A stretch of DNA of 20,954 nt from a virus, in IMG/VR virus record IMGVR_UViG_3300037485_000800, positions 1 to 20,954 of that record, one strand, 5' to 3'. Of the stretch, positions 1 through 5,517 are shown piece after piece (positions within the stretch are counted from its first letter, which is position 1; each line of letters begins with the position of its first letter). The notes beneath the pieces were generated by a model. It did no database searches. It was not told where the DNA came from and saw only the letters and a program-made list of their open reading frames with translations. The position numbers were made by a program, and so were the translations under genes.

Positions 1-77
1 CTTTTCGTTATTGTAATGGATTTTGTTTTAAAAAGCAAGGGCAGAACTTTCATCCCACCCTCGCCTAACCACTCCAT
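1..77 (-). CDS. Partial small ORF at left edge, unknown
   Basis: An ATG at 77-75 opens a reading frame of 25 codons that runs leftward off the window without a stop; the visible peptide starts MEWLGEGGMKVLPL. A promoter-like pair lies just upstream at 88-119, and the frame points the same way as the small leftward genes to its right. I do not recognise a domain. It could be a short real protein, or a chance open frame downstream of the leftward cluster. The N-terminal part is too short for any functional call. Confidence 0.3.
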   Translation of the reverse strand, partial: MEWLGEGGMKVLPLLFKTKSITITK

Positions 78-87
78 GAAAACCGCG

Positions 88-119
88 TAAATTTAAACAA
101 TGTTTTTTAATTGTGCAAA
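88..119 (-). promoter_or_regulatory. Possible Bacteroidota-type promoter, leftward
   Basis: Read on the minus strand, TTTG (119-116) is followed after 20 bp by TAAATTTA (95-88), a near match to the Bacteroidota -33 TTTG and -7 TAnnTTTG elements. The last base of the -7 box is A, not G. It would serve the partial ORF starting at 77 with a very short leader. Confidence 0.35.
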
Positions 120-120
120 T

Positions 121-489
121 TTATTTTATAGTTAGTTCTTCGCCTGTTAATGCAAAGTAAAGGTTTTGGAGTTGGTGAACGTATTTTAATTTTTTAACTA
201 TAACTGCTCCGTTTTTATCCATTACCACACACCAATTTAAAGGGTATAAATCCCACTCGCTTAAATGAAATATTTTGCCATTCCAACTATGTGCAGGTTT
301 TTTAAACCCAAACTTAATCAGCCATTCTTCTGTTAGTGGGATGGGTTGTATTAGATTTATATGGTAACACCCTTTACTACTTTCGCCCTTTTTTAATCTT
401 ATAGTATTATCTGAATGAATAGAAGATATTTCTTCTGTAATTTCAGCTTTTAAAACAAAGTTTCCAATCCTTAGTTCGTTTGATTTCAT
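121..489 (-). CDS. Conserved-looking phage protein of unknown function
   Basis: A 122-residue soluble protein starting MKSNELRIGNFVL and containing IQPIPLTEEWLIKFGF near the middle and VHQLQNLYFALTGEEL at the C-terminus. I recall this general pattern (an N-terminal ELRIGN segment, a central PLTEEWL segment and a C-terminal LQNLYFALTGEEL) from small proteins of Bacteroidota phages and prophages, where no function is assigned. There are no membrane segments or metal-binding motifs. It is the distal intact gene of the leftward module that begins at the promoter near 1530, 11 bp after the next small gene. Function unknown. Confidence 0.85.
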   Translation of the reverse strand: MKSNELRIGNFVLKAEITEEISSIHSDNTIRLKKGESSKGCYHINLIQPIPLTEEWLIKFGFKKPAHSWNGKIFHLSEWDLYPLNWCVVMDKNGAVIVKKLKYVHQLQNLYFALTGEELTIK

Positions 490-500
490 TTTGTTTGTAG

Positions 501-680
501 TTAAAATTTAGTTTTTAAAATATGGTTTTCCAATTCTTTGAACGATGGTATTATTATCTGTCCGCCCTCATGCAACGGCTCAATAGTTTCAGCTTTGAAT
601 GTTTCACCGTTGTAAGTGCCGGTTACTTTTAACTCGTTTCCGTTGTAGTTGGTTTCTATTGTGTAGTCGGTTGTTTCCAT
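501..680 (-). CDS. Small hypothetical protein, 59 aa
   Basis: The frame begins with ATG at 680-678 (METTDYTIETNYNGNELKV) and stops at 503-501. It lies 3 bp downstream of the HNH gene stop and 11 bp upstream of the next gene, with the tight packing of a phage operon. The composition suggests a small beta-rich protein: alternating Thr/Tyr/Asn residues with NYNGNELKVTGTYNGETFKA resembling two antiparallel strands. It has no cysteines or membrane segment. I do not recognise a family. Confidence 0.7.
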   Translation of the reverse strand: METTDYTIETNYNGNELKVTGTYNGETFKAETIEPLHEGGQIIIPSFKELENHILKTKF

Positions 681-683
681 TGT

Positions 684-1181
684 TTAGTGTTTAAATTTTC
701 TGCCGTGTATTTCTTCATGACAAGGTATGCAAACTATTAAAATATCTTCTGGCAATTCGCAACCTAATCTATCATAGGTTAAGTGATGTGCGTGTAAAGG
801 TATATTTTTAGCATAGCACCTCTGACAAACTTTGCCCCTTTCTTTTATAAGTTTTTGCCTAAATGAAAACCATTTTTTAGATATAATATAGTCTTTGTAT
901 TGAGATTTATCTAAAGACTTATTACCACTAAAATTATTACGCTTATTGCTTTTTTTCTGTTTAGGTGGTTTGTTTTGTTTTACAAGTGGCGAATATCTTT
1001 TAAGGTTTTCAGTCAGCAGAAACTTAAACGCTAACTTGTTACCTCTTTTATGTCCGGTTAATTCGCAAAACTTATTTACGTTATCTGATAGGTTTTCAGA
1101 CACCTCACATGACTTAGATATTAAGTATCTGTTTAGAAGTATCTTTGCTTCTGTCAATCGTTTCTGTGTTTGCTTATCCAT
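684..1181 (-). CDS. HNH endonuclease
   Basis: A 165-residue protein with a C-terminal HNH nuclease domain. The zinc-binding cysteines are C119/C122 (CQRC) and C151/C154 (CIPC); the active-site segment is H130-A-H132-H133, and further histidines H155 and H159 follow in HEEIH. The first ~95 residues are Lys/Asn-rich, probably helical and DNA-binding, with a basic linker at 70-95. HNH enzymes cut or nick DNA with one metal ion; in phages they act as homing endonucleases or help DNA packaging. Packaging is less likely here, since no terminase is adjacent. It is the first gene after a strong leftward promoter and a ~340-nt structured leader. Confidence 0.85.
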   Translation of the reverse strand: MDKQTQKRLTEAKILLNRYLISKSCEVSENLSDNVNKFCELTGHKRGNKLAFKFLLTENLKRYSPLVKQNKPPKQKKSNKRNNFSGNKSLDKSQYKDYIISKKWFSFRQKLIKERGKVCQRCYAKNIPLHAHHLTYDRLGCELPEDILIVCIPCHEEIHGRKFKH

Positions 1182-1414
1182 TGCTTAACACGTTTAAAAG
1201 AAGAAAGGAAAAAGTAAAAGAAGTAACCAGAACAAATGAAAAAGGAAAAAAGAAAAAGCCCCTAAGGAAAAAGATTAAATTTTCACGCTCTACAAAAGAG
1301 CAGTTACACGTTCCAAGTATGTTAGTACAAGTGTATCCGTTGAACAGCCTGTGGATATGCTGATAGTTTGTCAGCATCATATTCTATAAATAAGTTTGTT
1401 CATTACTTAAAAGC
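1182..1414 (-). other. Long leader of the HNH gene with hairpins and a pyrimidine-rich tract
   Basis: This stretch lies between the structured RNA and the HNH start and has no convincing gene. On the minus strand it holds a 7-bp hairpin (1357-1363 with 1371-1377, 7-nt loop) and a 5-bp hairpin (1287-1291 with 1297-1301). From about 1270 to 1190 the transcript would be almost purely pyrimidine (C/U), so the plus strand is an A/G tract of about 80 bp. Overlapping open frames on both strands are of low complexity and probably noise. The sequence GGGGCTTTTTC (minus, near 1265-1255) nearly repeats the 3' arm of the preceding hairpin and could compete for its 5' arm. Confidence 0.5.
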
Positions 1415-1521
1415 GAAAAGCCCCGAACAATGTGCGTGCATCATTCAAAGGCTTTTCTATTTGGGTGGGAAGTTCCCTTACCCATTATCGTTTCAGTAAC
1501 ACGCATTACTGTTTAAATACG
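1415..1521 (-). ncRNA. Structured RNA with three hairpins and a kissing-loop pair
   Basis: Starting about 5 bp after a perfect leftward promoter, the minus-strand RNA can form hairpin 1 (1506-1511 with 1494-1499, loop UGCGUG), hairpin 2 (1480-1484 with 1462-1466 plus 1474-1477 with 1467-1470, loop ACU) and hairpin 3 (1450-1457 with 1415-1422, then 1439-1446 with 1425-1432, loop CACGCA). Loops 1 and 3 are perfect six-base complements, so a kissing interaction is possible. Hairpin 3 needs U-G wobbles that exist only in the minus-strand RNA; the plus strand would have C-A mismatches there. That supports leftward transcription. Hairpin 3 is followed by GCUUUUAAG, a weak U-tract, so this may be a free small RNA or the 5' part of the HNH mRNA. 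Confidence 0.65.
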
Positions 1522-1525
1522 GCAG

Positions 1526-1556
1526 CAAAGATAAAACAATTATTTTATTCTGCAAA
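1526..1556 (-). promoter_or_regulatory. Strong Bacteroidota-type promoter, leftward
   Basis: On the minus strand TTTG (1556-1553), a 19-bp spacer and TATCTTTG (1533-1526) match both consensus elements perfectly. Predicted transcription start is near 1521. It drives the structured RNA, the HNH endonuclease and the small genes to the left, divergent from the rightward early operon. Confidence 0.8.
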
Positions 1557-1624
1557 ATTATTTTTAAAAAAGATTTTTGCCCTGATTTTCAAATAGTTGT
1601 AATTTATTTTACTATCCAATGTAA

Positions 1625-1651
1625 TTTGTATTGCAACTTGCTATACATTTG
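1625..1651 (+). promoter_or_regulatory. Probable early rightward promoter
   Basis: A perfect -7 element TACATTTG (1644-1651) lies 22 bp before the first rightward gene. The nearest TTTG (1625-1628) leaves a 15-bp spacer, shorter than usual, so the -33 element is uncertain. With the leftward promoter at 1526-1556 this forms a divergent control region of about 150 bp. Confidence 0.5.
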
Positions 1652-1672
1652 TGCCGTTAAACAAATCAATCT

Positions 1673-1840
1673 ATGAAAAAAATAAACACAAGCTACCGAC
1701 TGACACCTAAACTAAAAAAGAAAATCGACACCGTTGCAAGGATGGAAAAAAGAAGCCATACTAATCTAATTGAAAAAGCAATGGACGAATACTGCAACAA
1801 GAAGTTAAAACAAATAAACCCAGAAACCGATGCCAACTAA
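1673..1840 (+). CDS. Ribbon-helix-helix (Arc/MetJ-type) regulator
   Basis: A 55-residue protein: an N-terminal strand (INTSYRLTP, residues 4-12), a first helix (13-26, KLKKKIDTVARMEK), a turn with RSHTN, and a second helix (31-44). This is the size and order of an Arc/MetJ-type DNA-binding dimer, in which the paired strands enter the major groove. As the first gene after the divergent promoter region it is well placed to be an early transcription regulator of that region. It ends 11 bp into the next gene. The RHH assignment is from pattern alone; a toxin-antitoxin antitoxin is possible, but no toxin partner is visible. Confidence 0.7.
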   Translation: MKKINTSYRLTPKLKKKIDTVARMEKRSHTNLIEKAMDEYCNKKLKQINPETDAN

Positions 1841-2009
1841 TCTATCCTTCATCATCAACAACGAACCCCGCATAAACACCGGCTGTAAATTCTCTAATTT
1901 AAAACCCTTGTTAGAGTTGCAGACACTTTCAACAGGCGGGAGTATAAGAACCGCTAAAGGCTTACGTAAAGCGTTACGTGCGTTAAACAGAAGTATAATA
2001 TTAAACTAA
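1830..2009 (+). CDS. Small basic protein, unknown
   Basis: A 59-residue frame that starts inside the end of the regulator gene (11-bp overlap) and stops at 2007-2009. The C-terminal half is strongly basic (IRTAKGLRKALRALNRSI), likely an amphipathic helix that could contact nucleic acid. I recognise no family. Overlap with the upstream gene and codon use like its neighbours suggest it is translated in the same operon. Confidence 0.6.
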   Translation: MPTNLSFIINNEPRINTGCKFSNLKPLLELQTLSTGGSIRTAKGLRKALRALNRSIILN

Positions 2010-2018
2010 ACCAAAACC

Positions 2019-2195
2019 ATGAAAAGTACAGGATTATATTCAAGAGCAGAAGACACTTATGATTTAGATCATGAAATAAACGCACAAGTTGACCGCATTA
2101 ATCACTTGGTAAATCAAATAGATACCAATAACGATGAAGAAAATAAACGTAAAATATTAAAGGCTATGTTACAAACTTTAATAGAAAAACTTTAA
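2019..2195 (+). CDS. Small helical protein, 58 aa, unknown
   Basis: Starts with ATG at 2019 after an A/C-rich leader (TAAACCAAAACC), the usual form here, and stops at 2193-2195. The sequence from residue 15 onward is a nearly continuous acidic/hydrophobic helix pair (DLDHEINAQVDRINHLVNQI and KRKILKAMLQTLIEKL) suggesting a helical hairpin or coiled coil. The next gene starts 3 bp later. Function unknown. Confidence 0.65.
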   Translation: MKSTGLYSRAEDTYDLDHEINAQVDRINHLVNQIDTNNDEENKRKILKAMLQTLIEKL

Positions 2196-2198
2196 CTA

Positions 2199-2414
2199 AT
2201 GGAAATCTCTAACATAACCGACCCCCGCTATTTATCGGACGCTCCGAAAGAGCCAGAACTATTTGAATGCGGTTTATGCAATGACAAGTTCGACACCGAA
2301 TTAGATGTTTGGGTTACTACTTTGGGAACTTGCAAGGTATGCGCACCGTGCTTAGACTACAACTTAAAAGAAGATACTCACATACTAATTGAACTGAAAC
2401 AATGCGCGAAATAA
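2199..2414 (+). CDS. Small zinc-ribbon-like protein
   Basis: A 71-residue protein with two CxxC pairs (CGLC near residue 24 and CKVCAPC near residue 44), the pattern of a small treble-clef or zinc-ribbon domain. Its short, cysteine-paired form suggests a DNA- or protein-binding accessory factor. Its last 13 bases overlap the start of the next gene, which also has paired cysteines, so the two are probably co-translated. No specific family is recognised. Confidence 0.75.
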   Translation: MEISNITDPRYLSDAPKEPELFECGLCNDKFDTELDVWVTTLGTCKVCAPCLDYNLKEDTHILIELKQCAK

Positions 2415-2677
2415 GAGTAGCTAATCATACTTCGTTATGCTGCAAGGCTTCTGTAATCGGTTTGCGTAACTGCTCCGAAATTGAGAATGAAGTAAGCAAG
2501 ATAAATGTTTGCACACATTGCAATAATGAAGCACCGAAAGCTGAGATGTTTAAATTAAGTGATGAAGAAATTAATAAATACTTCATGAACCTATACAGTG
2601 ATCCGAATGTTATGATAATAGAACGGCAGGAACTAACACCTAAAGAAAAACAATTACCGTATAATCTTTTGAAATAA
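2402..2677 (+). CDS. Small cysteine-containing protein, 91 aa
   Basis: Overlaps the previous gene by 13 bp. Cysteines occur as CC near residue 13, C near residue 24 and a CTHC pair near residue 37, which could bind one zinc ion. The C-terminal part is helical and ends ELTPKEKQLPYNLLK. I recall similar small proteins in Bacteroidota phage early regions but know of no function. A separate promoter follows immediately after its stop, so this gene probably closes the first rightward transcription unit or is read through. Confidence 0.7.
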   Translation: MREIRVANHTSLCCKASVIGLRNCSEIENEVSKINVCTHCNNEAPKAEMFKLSDEEINKYFMNLYSDPNVMIIERQELTPKEKQLPYNLLK

Positions 2678-2708
2678 TTTGCATAATCAAAACTAATAAC
2701 TATCTTTA
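2678..2708 (+). promoter_or_regulatory. Bacteroidota-type promoter for the recombination genes
   Basis: TTTG (2678-2681), a 19-bp spacer and TATCTTTA (2701-2708), differing from consensus only at the last base. The -33 box starts right after the upstream stop codon. Predicted leader to the ATG at 2732 is about 20 nt, A/C-rich and unstructured. Confidence 0.65.
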
Positions 2709-2731
2709 CACCCTAAACTAAAACAAACAAC

Positions 2732-3121
2732 ATGAAAATCAAAGTAACAGAAACACACGAAAAGGAAATTGAAATCAGCTTCCCTATTTACAAAAAGAAC
2801 ATCGCTCACTATTACAAGGCGATTAATGAAAAACAAACCATAGTAGTAATGCGCGGGTGGGACGATAGCGCCATGACTATTGACTATCGTAACTCACTTC
2901 CTTTATCTTTATTTGAAAATGAAGATGGAAACGAGCAAGAGTTTAATGAATGGTTTAATACAGCCATTACAAAAATACACAACATCGTTTATCCTGAAAC
3001 TGCAACACTATTACAGGACATTGCAAAGGGTGCTGAAAATACCAACGCTGAATACATGCACATCAGCCCCGAACAGCGCAAACTATTTGACGAAGTATTT
3101 GAAAATCGTACCGCAAAATAA
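2732..3121 (+). CDS. Hypothetical early protein, 129 aa
   Basis: A soluble, mixed alpha/beta protein. The first 75 residues (MKIKVTETHEKEIEISFPIY, then KAINEKQTIVVMRGWDDSAM) look like a beta-rich domain; the C-terminal half is helical (NEWFNTAITKIHNIVYPETA). There are no cysteine pairs or membrane segments. It heads a unit with its own promoter that continues into the SSB-like and ERF genes, so a role in DNA metabolism is plausible only from context. Confidence 0.75.
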   Translation: MKIKVTETHEKEIEISFPIYKKNIAHYYKAINEKQTIVVMRGWDDSAMTIDYRNSLPLSLFENEDGNEQEFNEWFNTAITKIHNIVYPETATLLQDIAKGAENTNAEYMHISPEQRKLFDEVFENRTAK

Positions 3122-3131
3122 ACTATCTTTA
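3098..3131 (+). promoter_or_regulatory. Possible promoter before the SSB-like gene
   Basis: TTTG (3098-3101), a 22-bp spacer and TATCTTTA (3124-3131). It overlaps the end of the preceding gene and uses the same TATCTTTA box as the promoter at 2678-2708. Predicted leader is about 16 nt. Confidence 0.5.
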
Positions 3132-3151
3132 ACACTAAACAAATAAATAAA

Positions 3152-3406
3152 ATGGAAACAAAAATCAACACAGGGGCTATCTTTAAAAACGATAAGAAAG
3201 CAAGCGACAAACACCCCGACTATCGCGGAAAGATTAATGTAGATGGAAAAGATAAAGAGATTAGCCTTTGGCTCAACACATCTGAAAAAGGAACTAAATA
3301 CTTTTCTGTAAAGATTTCAGAGGTATGGAAGCCGAAAGAGGGCGGCGCGGGAACTACCGCCAACCCAGTAGTAACCAATGCAGTAACAGACGATTTACCA
3401 TTCTAA
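3152..3406 (+). CDS. SSB-like / DUF736-like protein with acidic tip
   Basis: An 84-residue protein. Residues 5-58 (NTGAIFKNDKKASDKHPDYRG..., then a strand-rich stretch ending KGTKYFSVKISE) resemble the small OB-like DUF736 proteins found in phages and plasmids. It ends in DDLPF, very like the acidic C-terminal tip (DDDIPF) by which bacterial single-stranded DNA-binding proteins recruit partner enzymes. A linker rich in Gly, Ala and Thr precedes the tip. Placed just before the ERF annealing protein, it probably coats ssDNA or recruits recombination partners. Family match is from memory of the pattern. Confidence 0.65.
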   Translation: METKINTGAIFKNDKKASDKHPDYRGKINVDGKDKEISLWLNTSEKGTKYFSVKISEVWKPKEGGAGTTANPVVTNAVTDDLPF

Positions 3407-3412
3407 ACTAAC

Positions 3413-3469
3413 AAGGGCGCAGGGGTGATGGGTGTTTTTAAGGTCACTACGTCACTCTTGCCAACCCTT
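3413..3469 (+). promoter_or_regulatory. Strong hairpin in the leader of the ERF gene
   Basis: In the 78-bp gap between the SSB-like and ERF genes, 3419-3428 pairs with 3452-3461 (10 bp, with G-U pairs) and 3413-3417 pairs with 3465-3469 (AAGGG/CCCTT) below a small internal loop. The 23-nt apical loop contains GGTCAC, which repeats the CGTCAC in the stem arm and could swap with it. The hairpin ends 15 nt before the ATG and has no U-tract, so a translational or mRNA-processing role is likelier than termination. Confidence 0.5.
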
Positions 3470-3484
3470 TAAAACCAAACCAAC

Positions 3485-4096
3485 ATGAAAAACATAGCAA
3501 AAGCAATTTTAAACGTAATGAATGAAGTCAAAGGTATTGAGAAGTCAATGACCGTTGGCAGCGGATCTAACTCTTACAAAGGAGTGCCAGACCAAGTAGT
3601 AAAAATAGTAATCGGGGAAGCAATGGCAAAGAACGGGCTTTGTATTCTGCCGACTAAAGTAACACCAAAAACAACGATTGACAGGTGGGAGCATACCGAT
3701 AACTACGGAACTAAAATGAAGCAGAATATCACAACAGAAGTAACTACTGAATATTTACTTTTACACGAAAGCGGAGAAAGTATTTCATTAAGCGGTTACG
3801 GTCACGGTATGGATAGTCAGGATAAAGGAGCAGGCAAAGCAACTACATACGCTTTAAAATACGTTTTGCTTTATACGTTCCTTGTGCCAACAGGCAAGAT
3901 AGACGATGCGGACGTTCACCATTCAGACAGCATTACAACACCCGCGAAAGTTGAAAAACCAAAGCCCGCGTTCACTATTGAAAAGTTCCAGGCAGCGTTA
4001 GACAAAGGTTTTGACATAGCGAAGATAAAAGAAACGCACTATGTTGCAGCCGATATTGAGGCTAAGTATTTACTATTTTCTAAAGCAGCGAAATAA
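3485..4096 (+). CDS. erf: ERF-family single-strand annealing protein
   Basis: 203 residues. The N-terminal ~140 residues match the ERF superfamily of phage single-strand annealing recombinases: a helical start (IAKAILNVMNEVKGIEK), a beta-rich middle, and the signature GHGMDSQDKGAGKATTYALK at residues 106-125. ERF proteins form rings that anneal complementary ssDNA produced by a partner 5'-3' exonuclease. That partner is the YqaJ exonuclease at 4879, now separated from this gene by a homing endonuclease. The C-terminal 60 residues (after HHSDSITTP) are a variable linker and small helical domain. Assignment is firm; the exact subfamily is not. Confidence 0.9.
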   Translation: MKNIAKAILNVMNEVKGIEKSMTVGSGSNSYKGVPDQVVKIVIGEAMAKNGLCILPTKVTPKTTIDRWEHTDNYGTKMKQNITTEVTTEYLLLHESGESISLSGYGHGMDSQDKGAGKATTYALKYVLLYTFLVPTGKIDDADVHHSDSITTPAKVEKPKPAFTIEKFQAALDKGFDIAKIKETHYVAADIEAKYLLFSKAAK

Positions 4097-4126
4097 TTTG
4101 TAATTCAATTTGTTTTATTATCTTTG
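4097..4126 (+). promoter_or_regulatory. Perfect Bacteroidota promoter before pseudoknot leader A
   Basis: TTTG (4097-4100), an 18-bp spacer and TATCTTTG (4119-4126), a perfect match to both boxes, beginning immediately after the ERF stop codon. Predicted start is about 4130-4132, which is where the first paired strand of leader A begins. It gives the GIY-YIG gene its own transcript. Confidence 0.8.
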
Positions 4127-4130
4127 CCCT

Positions 4131-4228
4131 GCTACTCACGATGAAAATTTTTAAAAATCCATCCGTTCACATTGCCAAAAGCCGCATCCTGTGGCTCGTG
4201 GGTAGCCTTTGTGTTCGGGTGGTATTTT
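4131..4228 (+). ncRNA. Pseudoknot leader RNA, element A
   Basis: Leader of the GIY-YIG gene. Helix X: 4131-4140 with 4197-4206 (10 bp, one G-U). Helix Y: 4159-4165 with 4216-4222 (CCATCCG/CGGGTGG), a TT/TT internal loop, then 4168-4171 with 4210-4213 (CACA/TGTG). Hairpin Z: 4180-4185 with 4191-4196. Order is X5'-Y5'-Z-X3'-Y3', so X and Y interlock. TTGCC follows Y5' and CTT (4207-4209) joins X3' to Y3'. The structure ends at the ATG (4233). Element B at 7535-7655 has the same plan with different paired bases. A 29-codon uORF (4141-4230) lies inside and stops 2 nt before the gene. Confidence 0.75.
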
Positions 4229-4232
4229 AAAA

Positions 4233-4877
4233 ATGGTTGGCATTTATAAGATTACAAACCCTAAAAATAAAGTATATATAGGTCAGAGTATAAATATTGA
4301 AAAACGGTTTAAGGCATACGGACACAGATTACCAAAATCGCAAACAAAACTATATAACTCTTTAAAAAAATACGGTATTGAAAATCACAAGTTTGAAACC
4401 TTATTAATTTGCGAACTATCTGAATTAAATGAAATGGAAAGGTATTATCAAGACTTATATTCAGCAACGGATATAGATGGATTAAACATAATTAAAACAT
4501 CTTGCCATACAAGGTCTGGCGAACATTCTATTGAAACAAAGCAAAAAATTAGAAATTCTTTAATTGGTAAAAAAAGACCAAAACATATTGGAGAAAACTT
4601 AAGAAGACTATACACGGGTAGAAAGCTATCGACATCACATATTGAAGCAATGAAAAGAAATTGCGGCAAAGCAAACTTAGGCAAACATCTTTCATTAGAA
4701 ACAAAAAACAAAATAAGCAATAACAGTAAAATGGCAAGAGTAATTATTGACACCGATACTGGGGTAACATATAAATCAATAAGATTAGCTGCCGAAGCTA
4801 CTAATATTAAATATGGAAGATTACGCTATTATTTAAGACCAACATCTACTAATAAAACCACCTTAATTTATAAATAA
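4233..4877 (+). CDS. GIY-YIG homing endonuclease
   Basis: 214 residues from ATG 4233; an upstream in-frame ATG would add residues inside the RNA structure and is less likely. The GIY-YIG domain spans residues 1-90: GIY at 3-5, YIG at 15-17, catalytic-type R25 and E69. Residues ~95-160 hold NUMOD3-like DNA-binding repeats (SGEHSIETKQKIRNSLIGKK and a second copy near 148-165), and residues 177-204 a NUMOD1-like helix-turn-helix (YKSIRLAAEATN). Such enzymes cut a specific site and spread their own gene by repair. It sits between the ERF and exonuclease genes, is visibly more AT-rich than both, and is probably a mobile insertion. Confidence 0.9.
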   Translation: MVGIYKITNPKNKVYIGQSINIEKRFKAYGHRLPKSQTKLYNSLKKYGIENHKFETLLICELSELNEMERYYQDLYSATDIDGLNIIKTSCHTRSGEHSIETKQKIRNSLIGKKRPKHIGENLRRLYTGRKLSTSHIEAMKRNCGKANLGKHLSLETKNKISNNSKMARVIIDTDTGVTYKSIRLAAEATNIKYGRLRYYLRPTSTNKTTLIYK

Positions 4878-4878
4878 C

Positions 4879-5517
4879 ATGGAACAAAAACCTTCCCCTC
4901 ATTTTCAGAAATCTGATGAATGGTTTAAACAACGATACGGCAAATTTTCAGCAAGTGAAATACATAAGCTGTTAGGAATTAAAGGACTTGGCGAAACGGG
5001 TAAAAGCTACTGTTTTAAAAAGGCTGTTGAATTATTGTATGGCGAAGATGCTACGGAACACTTTGAAAGTTTCGACATGAAGCGCGGAATAGAAACAGAG
5101 CCTATTGCCTTTCATAAGTTCAAAGAGTTGAAAGCTGCTGAATTTATAGACGTTCAGGAAACTACTTTTTTTCCTTATGGAGAAAATGCGGGTGCAAGCC
5201 CTGATGGCTTAGTAGGTTCGGACGCTGTATTAGAAATAAAATGCCCGCGCTCTGAAAAGTTCTTTAGATTAGTAGCGGAGGGTTACGATGCTATTGATAA
5301 GGAATATATTGCACAAATGCAGATGCAGATAATGTGTAGTAATTCAGTCCGCGCTCACTTCTTCAACTACTTAATTTTTAACGGGGAAGAATTTTACCAT
5401 GAGATTATCGTACCCCGTGACGAAGTAATGATTGAAAAGATTAAAGAACGGATTGCGGAGGCGGTTATAGTTCGGGATGAATACGTTAAACAATTAACAT
5501 CTAATAAGCAGTTCTAA
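4879..5517 (+). CDS. YqaJ/lambda-exonuclease-family recombination nuclease
   Basis: 212 residues of the PD-(D/E)XK fold. Visible motifs: S24-A-S-E near the start, E74 in RGIETEP, D109 in GASPDG, E119-I-K121 as the metal/catalytic motif, and Q146/Q148 in AQMQMQ. Lambda-exo-type enzymes degrade the 5' strand of duplex ends and load a single-strand annealing protein on the 3' tail; the ERF protein upstream would be that partner. The gene starts 2 bp after the homing endonuclease stop and shares its last base (TAATG) with the next gene. It is intact, with all key residues present. Confidence 0.92.
   Translation: MEQKPSPHFQKSDEWFKQRYGKFSASEIHKLLGIKGLGETGKSYCFKKAVELLYGEDATEHFESFDMKRGIETEPIAFHKFKELKAAEFIDVQETTFFPYGENAGASPDGLVGSDAVLEIKCPRSEKFFRLVAEGYDAIDKEYIAQMQMQIMCSNSVRAHFFNYLIFNGEEFYHEIIVPRDEVMIEKIKERIAEAVIVRDEYVKQLTSNKQF

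Noticed and set aside
1145-1363. Open frame of 72 codons on the plus strand, Lys-rich
   Set aside because: It overlaps the HNH gene antisense and its composition is just the purine tract translated; no promoter or leader points at it.
1174-1380. Open frame of 68 codons on the minus strand
   Set aside because: It is mostly Phe/Leu/Ser from the pyrimidine tract, overlaps two RNA hairpins and the HNH start, and has no homology pattern I recognise.
4131-4228. HDV-like or other known self-cleaving ribozyme
   Set aside because: The X/Y/Z order resembles the HDV P1/P2/P3 order, but there is no P4 helix between X3' and Y3' (only CTT) and no HDV-like catalytic core. Twister and hammerhead core sequences are also absent.
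4448-4753. Antisense open frames inside the GIY-YIG gene
   Set aside because: Hydrophobic low-complexity shadows of a well-supported gene on the other strand.
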